Shown piece by piece: positions 13,220 to 19,877 of a DNA stretch of 19,877 bases (positions within the stretch are counted from its first letter, which is position 1; the number at the start of each line of letters is the position of its first letter). The notes under the pieces were generated by a model, which saw only the letters and a program-made list of their open reading frames with translations, was not told the DNA's origin and did no database searches. The stretch is taken from assembly GCA_016873575.1 (NCBI GenBank), contig VGWY01000018.1, positions 1 to 19,877 on the forward strand, written 5' to 3'. The stretch comes from Nitrospira sp. Lineage in GTDB: Bacteria; Nitrospirota; Thermodesulfovibrionia; Thermodesulfovibrionales; SM23-35. A program made the position numbers and the translations under genes.

Positions 13220-14851
13220 TTATTTCTCACGCTTACCGTGTTGTGTTGCCCATTTGATTATTTCTTCCACCATCGCCTCAATGGTCGCTTCCTTTGGCAT
13301 GATATCAACCTTAAGCCCTGCATTCTCAACAGCCTTTGCTGTAACCGGACCTATTACTGCGATAGTAACATCTTTCAGGAGTTCATCAGCATCATACCCC
13401 ACAATCTCTCTGAAATTATTAAAGGTGGCTGCACTTGTAAAAGTGGCAATAGAAATCTTTCCCTCTTTTAAAAACCTCTTTAATCTTTTACCATGGGACT
13501 CGGGCTTTATCGCCCTGTATGTGACAGGGGCATCTATTTCGCCGCCGAGTTCTCTCACCTTTTCTGGAAAAATCTCCCTCGCCTTCTCTGCCCTCGGAAG
13601 GAGAAAGCGCAGACCTTCTAAAAGTTTTGAGTTTGGTGTTGGAAGTCCGGATCCTTCACCCCCTCCCTTACCCTCCCCCCTCGAGGGGGAGGGATGGGTG
13701 GGGGGGCTGACTTCTGACTTCTGACTTCTAACTTCTTTTATGAATGCTTCAATAAGTCCTTCTGCTCGAAATTCATCAGGGACTAAATCTACTTTTATTC
13801 CATATTTTCTTACCGCCTGTGCTGTCTTTGAGCCTATAGCACATATCTTTATCCCCCTTAAATCCCTGATGTCTCTGTCCTTCTCAAAAACCCTCTGAAA
13901 GAAAAAGTTCACACCGTTTTTGCTTGTGAATATAAGCCAATGGTAGGATTCTACCTTATCTATTGTACTGTCAAGTTCTTCATAGCTCTCGGGTGGCACG
14001 ATCTCTATCGTAGGGAATTCTATAATCTCAGCGCCATGCTCCTCTAAAGACTCAAATCCTTCAGAGTGCTCTCTTGTCATAAGGATTCTGTAGCCGAACA
14101 TCGGTTTTTTCTCATACCATTTCAGGGATTCCCTGAGCTTTACGACATCTCCTACAACCATAACAGCAGGTGGTTTAATATCCTTCTCCTTCACAAGCTC
14201 TGCAATATTCTGTAACGTACCAATAATCGTCCTTTGATCAGGCCTTGTACCCCATCTTATTACAGCAACAGGTGTTTCAGGGTTTCTCCCATTTTCGATT
14301 AATTTTTGTGTAAGCAGATCTATGTTCTTTACAGCCATGAGGAAAACGAGCGTCCCAACACCGGTAGCAAGTTTTGACCAGTCAATGGCACTCTCTTTTT
14401 TTGTGGTATCCTCATAACCCGGGATGACTGCGAATGAAGATGAATAGAGTCTATGTGTTAAAGGAATTCCTGCATATGCAGGGGCTGCGATAGCAGAACT
14501 AACGCCAGGGACTACCTCAAACTCTATACCCTCTCTGAATAAAACCTCTGCTTCTTCTCCGCCGCGGCCAAATACAAATGGGTCCCCGCCCTTCAATCTG
14601 CAAATAATCTTGCCTTCCTTTGCCTTCTGGACGACGATGTTATTAATTTCATCCTGTGTCATGGTATGACGACCACCGCGTTTCCCGGCATAAATAAACT
14701 CGGCATCGTGGTTAATATAATTCAAAACCTGGGCATTGAGATGGAAATCATAGATTACCACCTCTGCTTTCTGAAGACAGCGAAGACCTTTTACCGTCAG
14801 GAGTCCAATATCTCCAGGGCCTGCACCGACTAAATAAACCTTACCCCTCAT
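13220..14851 (-). CDS. cobA/hemD: Fused uroporphyrinogen-III methyltransferase and synthase
   Basis: A bifunctional tetrapyrrole enzyme of 543 residues. Residues 1-245 are the SAM-dependent methyltransferase that makes precorrin-2 (VYLVGAGPGDIGLLTVKGL, the KGGDPFVFGRGGEEAE segment, GVSSAIAAPAYAGIPLTHR). Residues 254-543 are uroporphyrinogen-III synthase, which closes and inverts the ring (RILMTREHSEGFESLEEHGA, IFTSKNGVNFFFQR, FLLPRAEKAREIFPEKV, TFTSAATFNNF). Together they feed siroheme, cobalamin and heme. Residues about 373-410 are an in-frame repeat-coded insert rich in Ser, Pro and Gly between the two halves of the synthase. A GAGGG ribosome site precedes the ATG. Confidence 0.95.
   Translation of the reverse strand: MRGKVYLVGAGPGDIGLLTVKGLRCLQKAEVVIYDFHLNAQVLNYINHDAEFIYAGKRGGRHTMTQDEINNIVVQKAKEGKIICRLKGGDPFVFGRGGEEAEVLFREGIEFEVVPGVSSAIAAPAYAGIPLTHRLYSSSFAVIPGYEDTTKKESAIDWSKLATGVGTLVFLMAVKNIDLLTQKLIENGRNPETPVAVIRWGTRPDQRTIIGTLQNIAELVKEKDIKPPAVMVVGDVVKLRESLKWYEKKPMFGYRILMTREHSEGFESLEEHGAEIIEFPTIEIVPPESYEELDSTIDKVESYHWLIFTSKNGVNFFFQRVFEKDRDIRDLRGIKICAIGSKTAQAVRKYGIKVDLVPDEFRAEGLIEAFIKEVRSQKSEVSPPTHPSPSRGEGKGGGEGSGLPTPNSKLLEGLRFLLPRAEKAREIFPEKVRELGGEIDAPVTYRAIKPESHGKRLKRFLKEGKISIATFTSAATFNNFREIVGYDADELLKDVTIAVIGPVTAKAVENAGLKVDIMPKEATIEAMVEEIIKWATQHGKREK
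13622..13735. repeat. Composite heptamer/palindrome element inside hemD
   Basis: Three parts in symmetrical order. Left arm: four period-7 units of AGTT/GAGTTTG type (13622-13649). Centre: C-rich/G-rich palindrome with TTA and CTCGAG near its middle (13659-13706). Right arm: TGACTTC three times and TAACTTC (13708-13735), opposite in sense to the left arm. The whole is 114 bases, exactly 38 codons, and keeps the hemD frame. Confidence 0.88.
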
Positions 14852-14884
14852 CGGCCCTCAAAATATATTTATAGAACTGCAGAG

Positions 14885-14940
14885 TTCACATTTCATCCTT
14901 TATCCTTCATGCTTTTTGTCTTGTATCCTCTGTGGTTAAT
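14885..14940. repeat. Heptamer array plus half of a dispersed repeat, upstream of cobA/hemD
   Basis: Five period-7 units (TTCACAT, TTCATCC, TTTATCC, TTCATGC, TTTTTGT) run 14885-14919, then CCTCTGTGGTTAAT at 14927-14940 repeats 8700-8713 in inverted orientation. This fills most of the gap between yidC (ending 14962) and the cobA/hemD start, so the methyltransferase promoter must overlap or be further upstream. Confidence 0.65.
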
Positions 14941-14961
14941 TGCATTTGAGGTAAAAGGGAA

Positions 14962-16548
14962 TCAGGCTGCTTGTTTTGCCAATTTTCTATTTGCATAGAA
15001 TTGCTGGGCAATACTGAAGACATTGTTCATAAGCCAGTACAGTACCAGGCCTGATGCAAAATTCAGGAATAGGAAGGTGAAAACAATCGGCATGAGCATC
15101 ATAATCTGGTTTTGCTTTGGATCCATGGATGTTGGTGTCATCTTCTGCTGAATGAGCATGGTAATACCCATGACAATTGGCAGCGGACCTACAGCAAAAC
15201 CACCGATTAAAGGGATTGACGAAGGGATATGCCCAAAAAGCGTGTCAGGTGCTGAAAGATCCTTAATCCAGAGCATGAAAGGCGCACCACGAAGCTCTAT
15301 TGCTATCATTAATATCTTATAAAGTGCGAAGAATACTGGTATCTGAAGGAGAATGGGGAGACAGCCTCCCAGAGGATTAACCTTATGCTTTTTATAAAGC
15401 TCCATCATCTCCCGTTGCATCTTTTGAGGATCCTTCTTGTATTTCTCTTTTACCTCGGCCATCCTGGGTTGGATTTCCTGCATCTTCTTCATTGCCGTCT
15501 GGCTTTTGTTCACAAGCGGGATAAAAGGTATCCTTACGATGATGGTTAAAAGAATTATTGCCCATCCATAATTTCCCAAAAATGAATAGAAGAGTTTCAA
15601 AATCCAGAAAAGCGGTATGGCTAATATAGAAAAGAACCCGAAATCTACGATATGTTCAAGGCCTACCTTCAGGTCCTTCAGTCTGTCATATTCCTTTGGT
15701 CCGGCATACAGAATAAAACTATTGGTACCAGGCTTACCTCTAAATGCAATTATGGAAGAGTCTTTCTCTTTCCATACCCTTGCCTCTTCCATACTTGTAA
15801 TTGGTACAAGTGATGCAAAGAAATATTTGTCTTCCTGCGCTATCCATTTCAGGCCTTCTTTATAACTGCTGCTTTCGTTCAACTTCTTTGTATCAAATTC
15901 GATCCGGTCAGTTTCTTTGAGAAGCACAGGACCTGTATGTGTGACTGTATCTTTACTATCATAGATGCCGAAATCGGTACCAATGGTTATCCAGTAGTCA
16001 GGCAGTCCCGAGACCTCATCTTTTATATCAACGGTATAATTATCATTATGGAATGTATATGTCCTTTTCACAGCAACACCTGCATTTGCATATTCAAATA
16101 TCAGCGACCCTGCCTTGGTATTATTGTCGAGTTTGATATCCTTCCCTCCGATAGGAGCAGAGACAGCAAAGTTTGATTGAGAAAGGTCAAATGTATCATT
16201 TGAACCTATACTGAGAGGTGATTTTATCCCTGGATTTTTGAGAAGTATGACGTTTTTCCCTTCGTTGTCCTTGTAATTCTTAATCTCATAATATTTTAAG
16301 GTACCACCCTTTGTTGTAAATACTGCAGAATATAACTCAGTCTCAACCCTTATAACTTTTTCTTCGGATGGCATAATCGGAGTTTTAGTTACAACAGCCT
16401 CGACTGGTTGTAAAGATTTCGGTTCTTCTTTCTTCTCAGTCTTTACTTCTTTTTGAACCTGATTTGGTTGAGTAGGAACAAAAAAGTACTGATAGAGAAC
16501 GAGGATAAGGAATGTTAGCACTACAGCAAGGACGGTTCTTTTTTCCAT
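14962..16548 (-). CDS. yidC: Membrane protein insertase YidC (Gram-negative type)
   Basis: Inserts proteins into the inner membrane, alone or with SecYEG. The 528 residues have the diderm layout: an N-terminal membrane anchor (VLAVVLTFLILVLYQYFFV, 6-24), a low-complexity Lys/Glu linker, a periplasmic beta-sandwich domain at about 65-290, then the five-helix insertase core from 300. The conserved core arginine is Arg339 (IIVRIPFIPL), and the cytoplasmic coiled hairpin KMQEIQPRMAEVKEKY and GGCLPILLQIPVFFALYK follow. It ends KLAKQAA without the long basic tail of some families. It starts four bases after yidD, in the standard rpmH-rnpA-yidD-yidC order. Confidence 0.97.
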   Translation of the reverse strand: MEKRTVLAVVLTFLILVLYQYFFVPTQPNQVQKEVKTEKKEEPKSLQPVEAVVTKTPIMPSEEKVIRVETELYSAVFTTKGGTLKYYEIKNYKDNEGKNVILLKNPGIKSPLSIGSNDTFDLSQSNFAVSAPIGGKDIKLDNNTKAGSLIFEYANAGVAVKRTYTFHNDNYTVDIKDEVSGLPDYWITIGTDFGIYDSKDTVTHTGPVLLKETDRIEFDTKKLNESSSYKEGLKWIAQEDKYFFASLVPITSMEEARVWKEKDSSIIAFRGKPGTNSFILYAGPKEYDRLKDLKVGLEHIVDFGFFSILAIPLFWILKLFYSFLGNYGWAIILLTIIVRIPFIPLVNKSQTAMKKMQEIQPRMAEVKEKYKKDPQKMQREMMELYKKHKVNPLGGCLPILLQIPVFFALYKILMIAIELRGAPFMLWIKDLSAPDTLFGHIPSSIPLIGGFAVGPLPIVMGITMLIQQKMTPTSMDPKQNQIMMLMPIVFTFLFLNFASGLVLYWLMNNVFSIAQQFYANRKLAKQAA

Positions 16549-16551
16549 ATC

Positions 16552-16761
16552 TTATTTTACAGGGTCATACCCGCCTGGGTGAAAGGGATGACACCTCAAT
16601 ATCCTCCTTAACGTGAGATAGAATCCTGTCATAATACCATATTTGCGTATGGCCTCTATTGAATATTCAGAGCAGGTAGGGGTAAACCTGCAGCTCATGG
16701 GGAACAAAGGAGATAAAAAATACCTATAGAGCTTTATCAGAAATATAAGAATTGTTTTCAT
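16552..16761 (-). CDS. yidD: Membrane protein insertion efficiency factor YidD
   Basis: A 69-residue membrane-associated helper of YidC. The conserved core SCRFTPTCSEYSIEAIRKYG and the RRILRCHPFHPGGYDPV ending are diagnostic. I start it at ATG 16761, giving MKTILIFLIKLYRYFLSPL as the usual amphipathic N-terminus; an in-frame start at 16818 would add 19 residues unlike any homologue and run deep into rnpA. With this start it still overlaps the rnpA end by 38 bases. Confidence 0.93.
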   Translation of the reverse strand: MKTILIFLIKLYRYFLSPLFPMSCRFTPTCSEYSIEAIRKYGIMTGFYLTLRRILRCHPFHPGGYDPVK

Positions 16762-17077
16762 ATTTAAGCCTTGATAGAAATTTCCTGATATCTCGAATAA
16801 AATCATCCAGTCTGCCATCTACAGAAGACTTTCGGGCAACAATAATAAAATCATAGTGAAATGGGAACTCCTGCAAAAGACTTCTCACGGCCTCCCTCAA
16901 GAGACGTTTCAACCTGTTCCTGGTTACAGCCGTACCAACTCTCTTGCTGACGGAAAGACCAAGGCGGCAAAAGCTAAGTTCGTTGGGTCTTATGTATATA
17001 ACGAGATATTTTGAAGCAAAGTTCTGGCCCTCTCGAAAGACCACCTCAAAATCTCGCTTTCTTGTTAAGGAGCGCAA
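16724..17077 (-). CDS. rnpA: Ribonuclease P protein component
   Basis: Protein subunit of RNase P, which matures the 5' ends of tRNAs. The 117-residue basic protein has the expected LTRKRDFEVVFREGQ start, the LGLSVSKRVGTAVTRNR segment with the RNR signature (Arg53-Asn54-Arg55), and LKRLLREAVR. The start is TTG 17077, 14 bases after the rpmH stop, since no ATG is available. The last ~13 residues (KYENNSYISDKAL) extend past the normal end and overlap yidD. Confidence 0.95.
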   Translation of the reverse strand: MRSLTRKRDFEVVFREGQNFASKYLVIYIRPNELSFCRLGLSVSKRVGTAVTRNRLKRLLREAVRSLLQEFPFHYDFIIVARKSSVDGRLDDFIRDIRKFLSRLKYENNSYISDKAL

Positions 17078-17091
17078 AGAAAATTTACGCC

Positions 17092-17232
17092 CTACACTGT
17101 CAACTTTTTCCGACCTTTATCCCTTCTCCTCTTGAGAATTTTTCGTCCTCCCTGAGAACTCATTCTCTCGAGGAAGCCATGTGTCCTCTTTCGCTTGATT
17201 TTATGCGGATGGTATGTAGTATATGTTCCCAT
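17092..17232 (-). CDS. rpmH: Ribosomal protein L34
   Basis: A 46-residue, very basic ribosomal protein of the 50S subunit. The reading is unmistakable: TYHPHKIKRKRTHGFLERM, then a short Ser-Gln-Gly-Gly stretch and RKILKRRRDKGRKKLTV before TAG. ATG 17232 gives two to three residues more than the usual MKRTYQP start (here MGTYTTYHPH). It heads the rnpA-yidD-yidC cluster and sits 24 bases after a strong promoter. Confidence 0.95.
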   Translation of the reverse strand: MGTYTTYHPHKIKRKRTHGFLERMSSQGGRKILKRRRDKGRKKLTV

Positions 17233-17255
17233 ATGTGTTATCTCTTAAGCGTATT

Positions 17256-17285
17256 ATTATAAAGTTACATTTAAGACAAAGTCAA
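17256..17285 (-). promoter_or_regulatory. Strong sigma-70 promoter of the rpmH operon
   Basis: On the minus strand TTGACT (17285-17280), an 18-base spacer, and a perfect TATAAT (17261-17256). It is 24 bases upstream of the rpmH ATG, giving a very short leader. This is the best promoter match in the window. Confidence 0.75.
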
Positions 17286-17381
17286 GGTTTGTCCCCCGTT
17301 CATCTGGGATTTATGCTGTTTGAATTTAGCATTTTGCACATGTTAAGATAATCAAATCCTTTTTTCACGGAACTTCTATAA

Positions 17382-18632
17382 ATGGCTAAAATAATCCCTT
17401 TCAAAGGGATCCTCTATAATGGATCTAAGGTGTCTCCGGAGGAGGTGTTGGCTCCTCCATACGATATTATTACGCCTGCATATCAGGAAGAACTTTATAA
17501 AAAAAGCCCATACAATATTGTGAGGATAGATTTTGGCAAAGATCACCCTGATGACCATGAAAGAGAGAATAAATATACAAGGGCTAAGAGATACCTCGAA
17601 ACATGGATAAAAGACGGGATACTCGTCAATAGCAAAAAGCCTTCATTCTATGTGTATGAGATTTCTTATCGCATAGATGGAGAAGAAAAAAAATTTTCAG
17701 GATTTCTTGGACTTGTAAAGCTGGAGGAGTTTGGCAAAGGAAACATATATCCGCATGAGTGCACCTATTCGAAACCAAAAAAGGACAGGTTGAATATTCT
17801 CAGATTCTGCGAAGCCAACATAAGTCCCATCTTTTCGCTCTATAAGAGTTCAGATAAGAAGGTATCAGCCCTTCTCTCAAGAATCACCCTGACAAACCCA
17901 TATATTGAAGCTAACGATACTTTTGGAGCTGTTCACAGACTCTGGCAGATAGATGGGGAAAAAGATACAGAGGTTATAAAAAAAGAGCTTGAAAACAAAG
18001 CTATTTTTATCGCCGACGGCCATCACAGGTACGAAACTGCCCTTGAATTTCAGAGAGAGATGAACTCAAATCTCAAATCTCAAATCTCAAATCTGAATCC
18101 ATGGGATTATGTACTCATGTTTCTCGCAAATATGTTTGATGAGAGGTTGACAATCCTTCCAACTCACAGGCTTGTAAAGGAATTCCCTTATGACATCAAC
18201 AGGTTCACGGAGTATTTTGAGATAGAGACAGTTAAAACAGATTTTGAGATAGCCAAAAGGCTAAAGGGCAGAAGACATGTCTTCGGTTTTTTCCAGAATA
18301 GGAGTGATGCCTGGCAAATCCTTACGTATAAGGGAGATAATCTTCACGAGATACATCCCAATCTGAGAGAGATAGATGTTATTGTTCTGCATGATCTGAT
18401 CCTGAACAAGATACTAAGGGTGGCTGACATAGATTATGAGATGGATGCAAGGAAGGCCTTAGATAAAGTGAGGAATGGAGAGTTCAGCGCAGCATTTTTC
18501 CTGAACCCCACGAAGATTGAGGATGTTGAAACGGCTGCCCTTTCCTCTGTAAGGATGCCCCCTAAGTCAACGTATTTTTATCCCAAACTCTTAACGGGGA
18601 TGGTTATACATAGCTTCGTAAACAGTTTTTAG
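17382..18632 (+). CDS. DUF1015-family protein
   Basis: A 416-residue soluble protein of a widespread family without an established function. Family landmarks are EEVLAPPYDIIT (PPYD at 25-28), YPHECTYSKPKKDRL (123-137) and IADGHHRYETALEFQREM with the ADGHHRYET signature at 211-219. Close homologues are often found near serine or glycolytic genes in anaerobes. Residues 228-240 (NSNLKSQISNLNP) are coded by a perfect heptamer array and occupy a loop that is variable in the family. The ribosome site is weak (CGGAAC). gap follows after 70 bases in the same direction. Confidence 0.85.
   Translation: MAKIIPFKGILYNGSKVSPEEVLAPPYDIITPAYQEELYKKSPYNIVRIDFGKDHPDDHERENKYTRAKRYLETWIKDGILVNSKKPSFYVYEISYRIDGEEKKFSGFLGLVKLEEFGKGNIYPHECTYSKPKKDRLNILRFCEANISPIFSLYKSSDKKVSALLSRITLTNPYIEANDTFGAVHRLWQIDGEKDTEVIKKELENKAIFIADGHHRYETALEFQREMNSNLKSQISNLNPWDYVLMFLANMFDERLTILPTHRLVKEFPYDINRFTEYFEIETVKTDFEIAKRLKGRRHVFGFFQNRSDAWQILTYKGDNLHEIHPNLREIDVIVLHDLILNKILRVADIDYEMDARKALDKVRNGEFSAAFFLNPTKIEDVETAALSSVRMPPKSTYFYPKLLTGMVIHSFVNSF
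18065..18099. repeat. Heptamer array inside the DUF1015 gene
   Basis: CTCAAAT four times exactly (18065-18092) and a fifth unit CTGAATC. Because 7 is not a multiple of 3, the frame cycles through three readings, and all three are open in the coding frame. Low divergence between units suggests a recent or slippage-maintained array. Confidence 0.88.
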
Positions 18633-18687
18633 TTGTCAGTTTTCAGTCTTTTAACTGACAACGAATAACTAAAAACTAAAAACTTTT
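18631..18687. repeat. Inverted heptamer element between DUF1015 and gap
   Basis: Left arm: AGTTGTC, AGTTTTC, AGTCTTT (18631-18651). Right arm: AACTGAC, AACGAAT, AACTAAA, AACTAAA, AACTTTT (18653-18687). The arms pair perfectly over 10 bases: 18632-18641 with 18653-18662. It overlaps the DUF1015 stop codon by two bases and ends just before the gap ribosome site. It could be an attenuator or RNA-stability hairpin. Confidence 0.8.
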
Positions 18688-18702
18688 CTAAAAGGAGGTT
18701 TT

Positions 18703-19707
18703 ATGGCAATACGTGTTGCAATTAATGGCTTTGGAAGGATAGGAAGAAACTTTTTAAGGACAAGCAAAGGATATAATGAATTTGAGATCGTCGCAATCAA
18801 TGACCTTACTGATGCGAAGACACTTGCACATCTTGTGAAATACGACTCTGTACACAGGATTTTTGGTGCAGAGGTTAAAGCAGGAGAGGGAAACATGACG
18901 ATCGATGGCAAAGAGATCAAGGTCTTTGCTGTGACAGAACCTGAAAAATTGCCATGGAGGGATTTAGGTGTTGATATTGTCATAGAATCAACAGGAAGGT
19001 TTACTGACAAACCATCTGCATCAAGGCACTTAGATGCAGGTGCCAGGTGGGTCATTATCTCTGCCCCTGCTAAAGACCCTGATGTAACAGTTTGCATGGG
19101 CGTAAATGAAGAAACATTAGACCCGGCAAACCATAAGATTATTTCAAATGCATCATGTACAACAAACTGTCTTGCGCCTGTTGCAAAGGTCATTCACAAC
19201 GAGTTTGGGATACTAAAAGGCCTAATGACAACAATACATTCCTATACAAATGACCAAAGGATTCTCGACCTTCCCCATAAGGACCTGAGGCGGGCAAGGG
19301 CAGCAGCACTCAATATGATTCCTACAACAACTGGCGCAGCAAAGGCTGTTGGACTTGTATTGCCAGAGCTCAAAGGCAAGCTCAATGGCATGGCCATGCG
19401 AGTCCCAACCCCTAATGTTTCCGTAGTTGACCTCGTTGCTGAATTAGGAAAAGATGCTACAGCAGAGGATATCAATGCTGCACTGAAGAGAGCGGCAGAA
19501 GGGCCTCTGAAAGGGATTCTTCAATACTCAGAAGAACCCCTTGTCTCAAGTGATCTCAATGGGAATGAACATTCATCTATTGTGGATGCAACATTAACCA
19601 TGGTTCTTGAGAAAAGGATGGCAAAGATTTTTGCCTGGTATGACAATGAGTGGGGGTATAGCTCAAGACTCAGGGACCTCATTCTTTACATCATGAAAAG
19701 GAGCTAA
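18703..19707 (+). CDS. gap: Glyceraldehyde-3-phosphate dehydrogenase, type I
   Basis: Converts glyceraldehyde 3-phosphate, NAD and phosphate to 1,3-bisphosphoglycerate in the cytoplasm. The 334-residue length is standard. The NAD-binding start AINGFGRIGRNFLR, Asp34 (an acidic residue at the end of strand 2, typical of NAD-preferring enzymes), active Cys152 in SNASCTTNCLAPV and its partner His179 (TTIHSYTNDQ) are all present, as is the C-terminal WYDNEWGYSSRLRDL. AAAAGGAGG lies just before the ATG. pgk follows after two bases. Confidence 0.97.
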   Translation: MAIRVAINGFGRIGRNFLRTSKGYNEFEIVAINDLTDAKTLAHLVKYDSVHRIFGAEVKAGEGNMTIDGKEIKVFAVTEPEKLPWRDLGVDIVIESTGRFTDKPSASRHLDAGARWVIISAPAKDPDVTVCMGVNEETLDPANHKIISNASCTTNCLAPVAKVIHNEFGILKGLMTTIHSYTNDQRILDLPHKDLRRARAAALNMIPTTTGAAKAVGLVLPELKGKLNGMAMRVPTPNVSVVDLVAELGKDATAEDINAALKRAAEGPLKGILQYSEEPLVSSDLNGNEHSSIVDATLTMVLEKRMAKIFAWYDNEWGYSSRLRDLILYIMKRS

Positions 19708-19709
19708 AC

Positions 19710-19877
19710 ATGAAAAAGAATATTGAACCAGTTCCGATTAAAGATATCTTCCACAAATTAACCATAGAAGATCTTGACATTAAGGGGAAGAAGGTATTTA
19801 TCAGGGTTGACTTTAATGTCCCCCTCGATGATAACCTGCAGATAACTGATGACACGAGAATTCGTTCAGCCCTTCCC
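19710..19877 (+). CDS. pgk: Phosphoglycerate kinase (5' part only)
   Basis: First 56 codons, cut by the window end. KLTIEDLDIKGKKVFIRVDF followed by NVPLDDNLQITDDTRIR is the canonical PGK N-terminus. The ATG at 19710 puts about 15 residues (KKNIEPVPIKDIFH) before it, which most PGKs lack; no start codon exists nearer to KLTIEDLD, and AAAAGGAG (19696-19703) supports this one. It forms a gap-pgk operon for the payoff phase of glycolysis. Confidence 0.95.
   Translation, partial: MKKNIEPVPIKDIFHKLTIEDLDIKGKKVFIRVDFNVPLDDNLQITDDTRIRSALP

Noticed and set aside
16762..16818. Longer yidD starting at 16818
   Set aside because: The added 19 residues do not resemble YidD and are the rnpA sequence in another frame; MKTILIFLIK is the usual start.
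17332..17340. DnaA-box-like TTTTGCACA as a sign of a replication origin
   Set aside because: Single copy with a mismatch, no cluster, no AT-rich unwinding element or dnaA gene nearby.

Overview
This is a chromosomal window of about 40% GC from a diderm bacterium. The long-form YidC with a periplasmic domain, the class 1B PyrD/PyrK pair, the GT9-like protein and the many short dispersed repeats would suit an anaerobic Nitrospirota or deep-branching deltaproteobacterial lineage. That placement is inference only: there is no rRNA or other decisive marker here. No rRNA, tRNA, CRISPR array or prophage was seen.

Layout, left to right. (1) 1-1190 is an accessory patch: the terminus of an IS21-like element built from four 23-bp tandem repeats, a stub of a gene apparently cut by it, and a PIN-domain toxin-antitoxin pair flanked by about 100-bp direct repeats. 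(2) 1354-4596 on + is a housekeeping run: purN, rsmD, coaD, a large isochorismatase/nicotinamidase-like hydrolase, a broken tRNA-binding-domain gene and a HIT protein, closed by a 19-bp perfect inverted repeat. (3) 4671-5226 on - is a VapBC module with a tandem-repeat operator candidate. (4) 5521-8630 on - is greA, pyrK, pyrD and a DUF62 S-adenosylmethionine hydrolase, transcribed leftward. (5) 8797-10362 on - is a TPR protein with a GT9-like C-terminus. (6) 10656-12943 on + is a small DUF5678 protein, a retropepsin-like aspartic protease and proS, directly abutting, inside two copies of a 111-bp double-hairpin repeat. (7) 13220-14851 on - is a fused cobA-hemD. (8) 14962-17232 on - is the classic rpmH-rnpA-yidD-yidC cluster, with a strong sigma-70 promoter; rpmH is only 46 codons. 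(9) 17382-19877 on + is a DUF1015 protein, gap and the start of pgk.

The most interesting feature is not one gene. It is a network of period-7 (heptamer) repeats, often arranged as inverted arms around a C-rich/G-rich palindrome. They lie in intergenic gaps and also inside the reading frames of hemD, pyrK (twice) and DUF1015 without breaking them. In PyrK one array lies between the third and fourth cysteine ligands of the [2Fe-2S] cluster. In HemD a 114-bp composite (38 codons exactly) encodes a Pro/Gly/Ser-rich loop. The second candidate for an undescribed system is the DUF5678-retropepsin pair welded to proS and bracketed by IS200/IS605-like hairpin repeats. Confident assignments are the housekeeping enzymes; the repeat interpretations are read directly from the sequence, but their mobility and function are inference.
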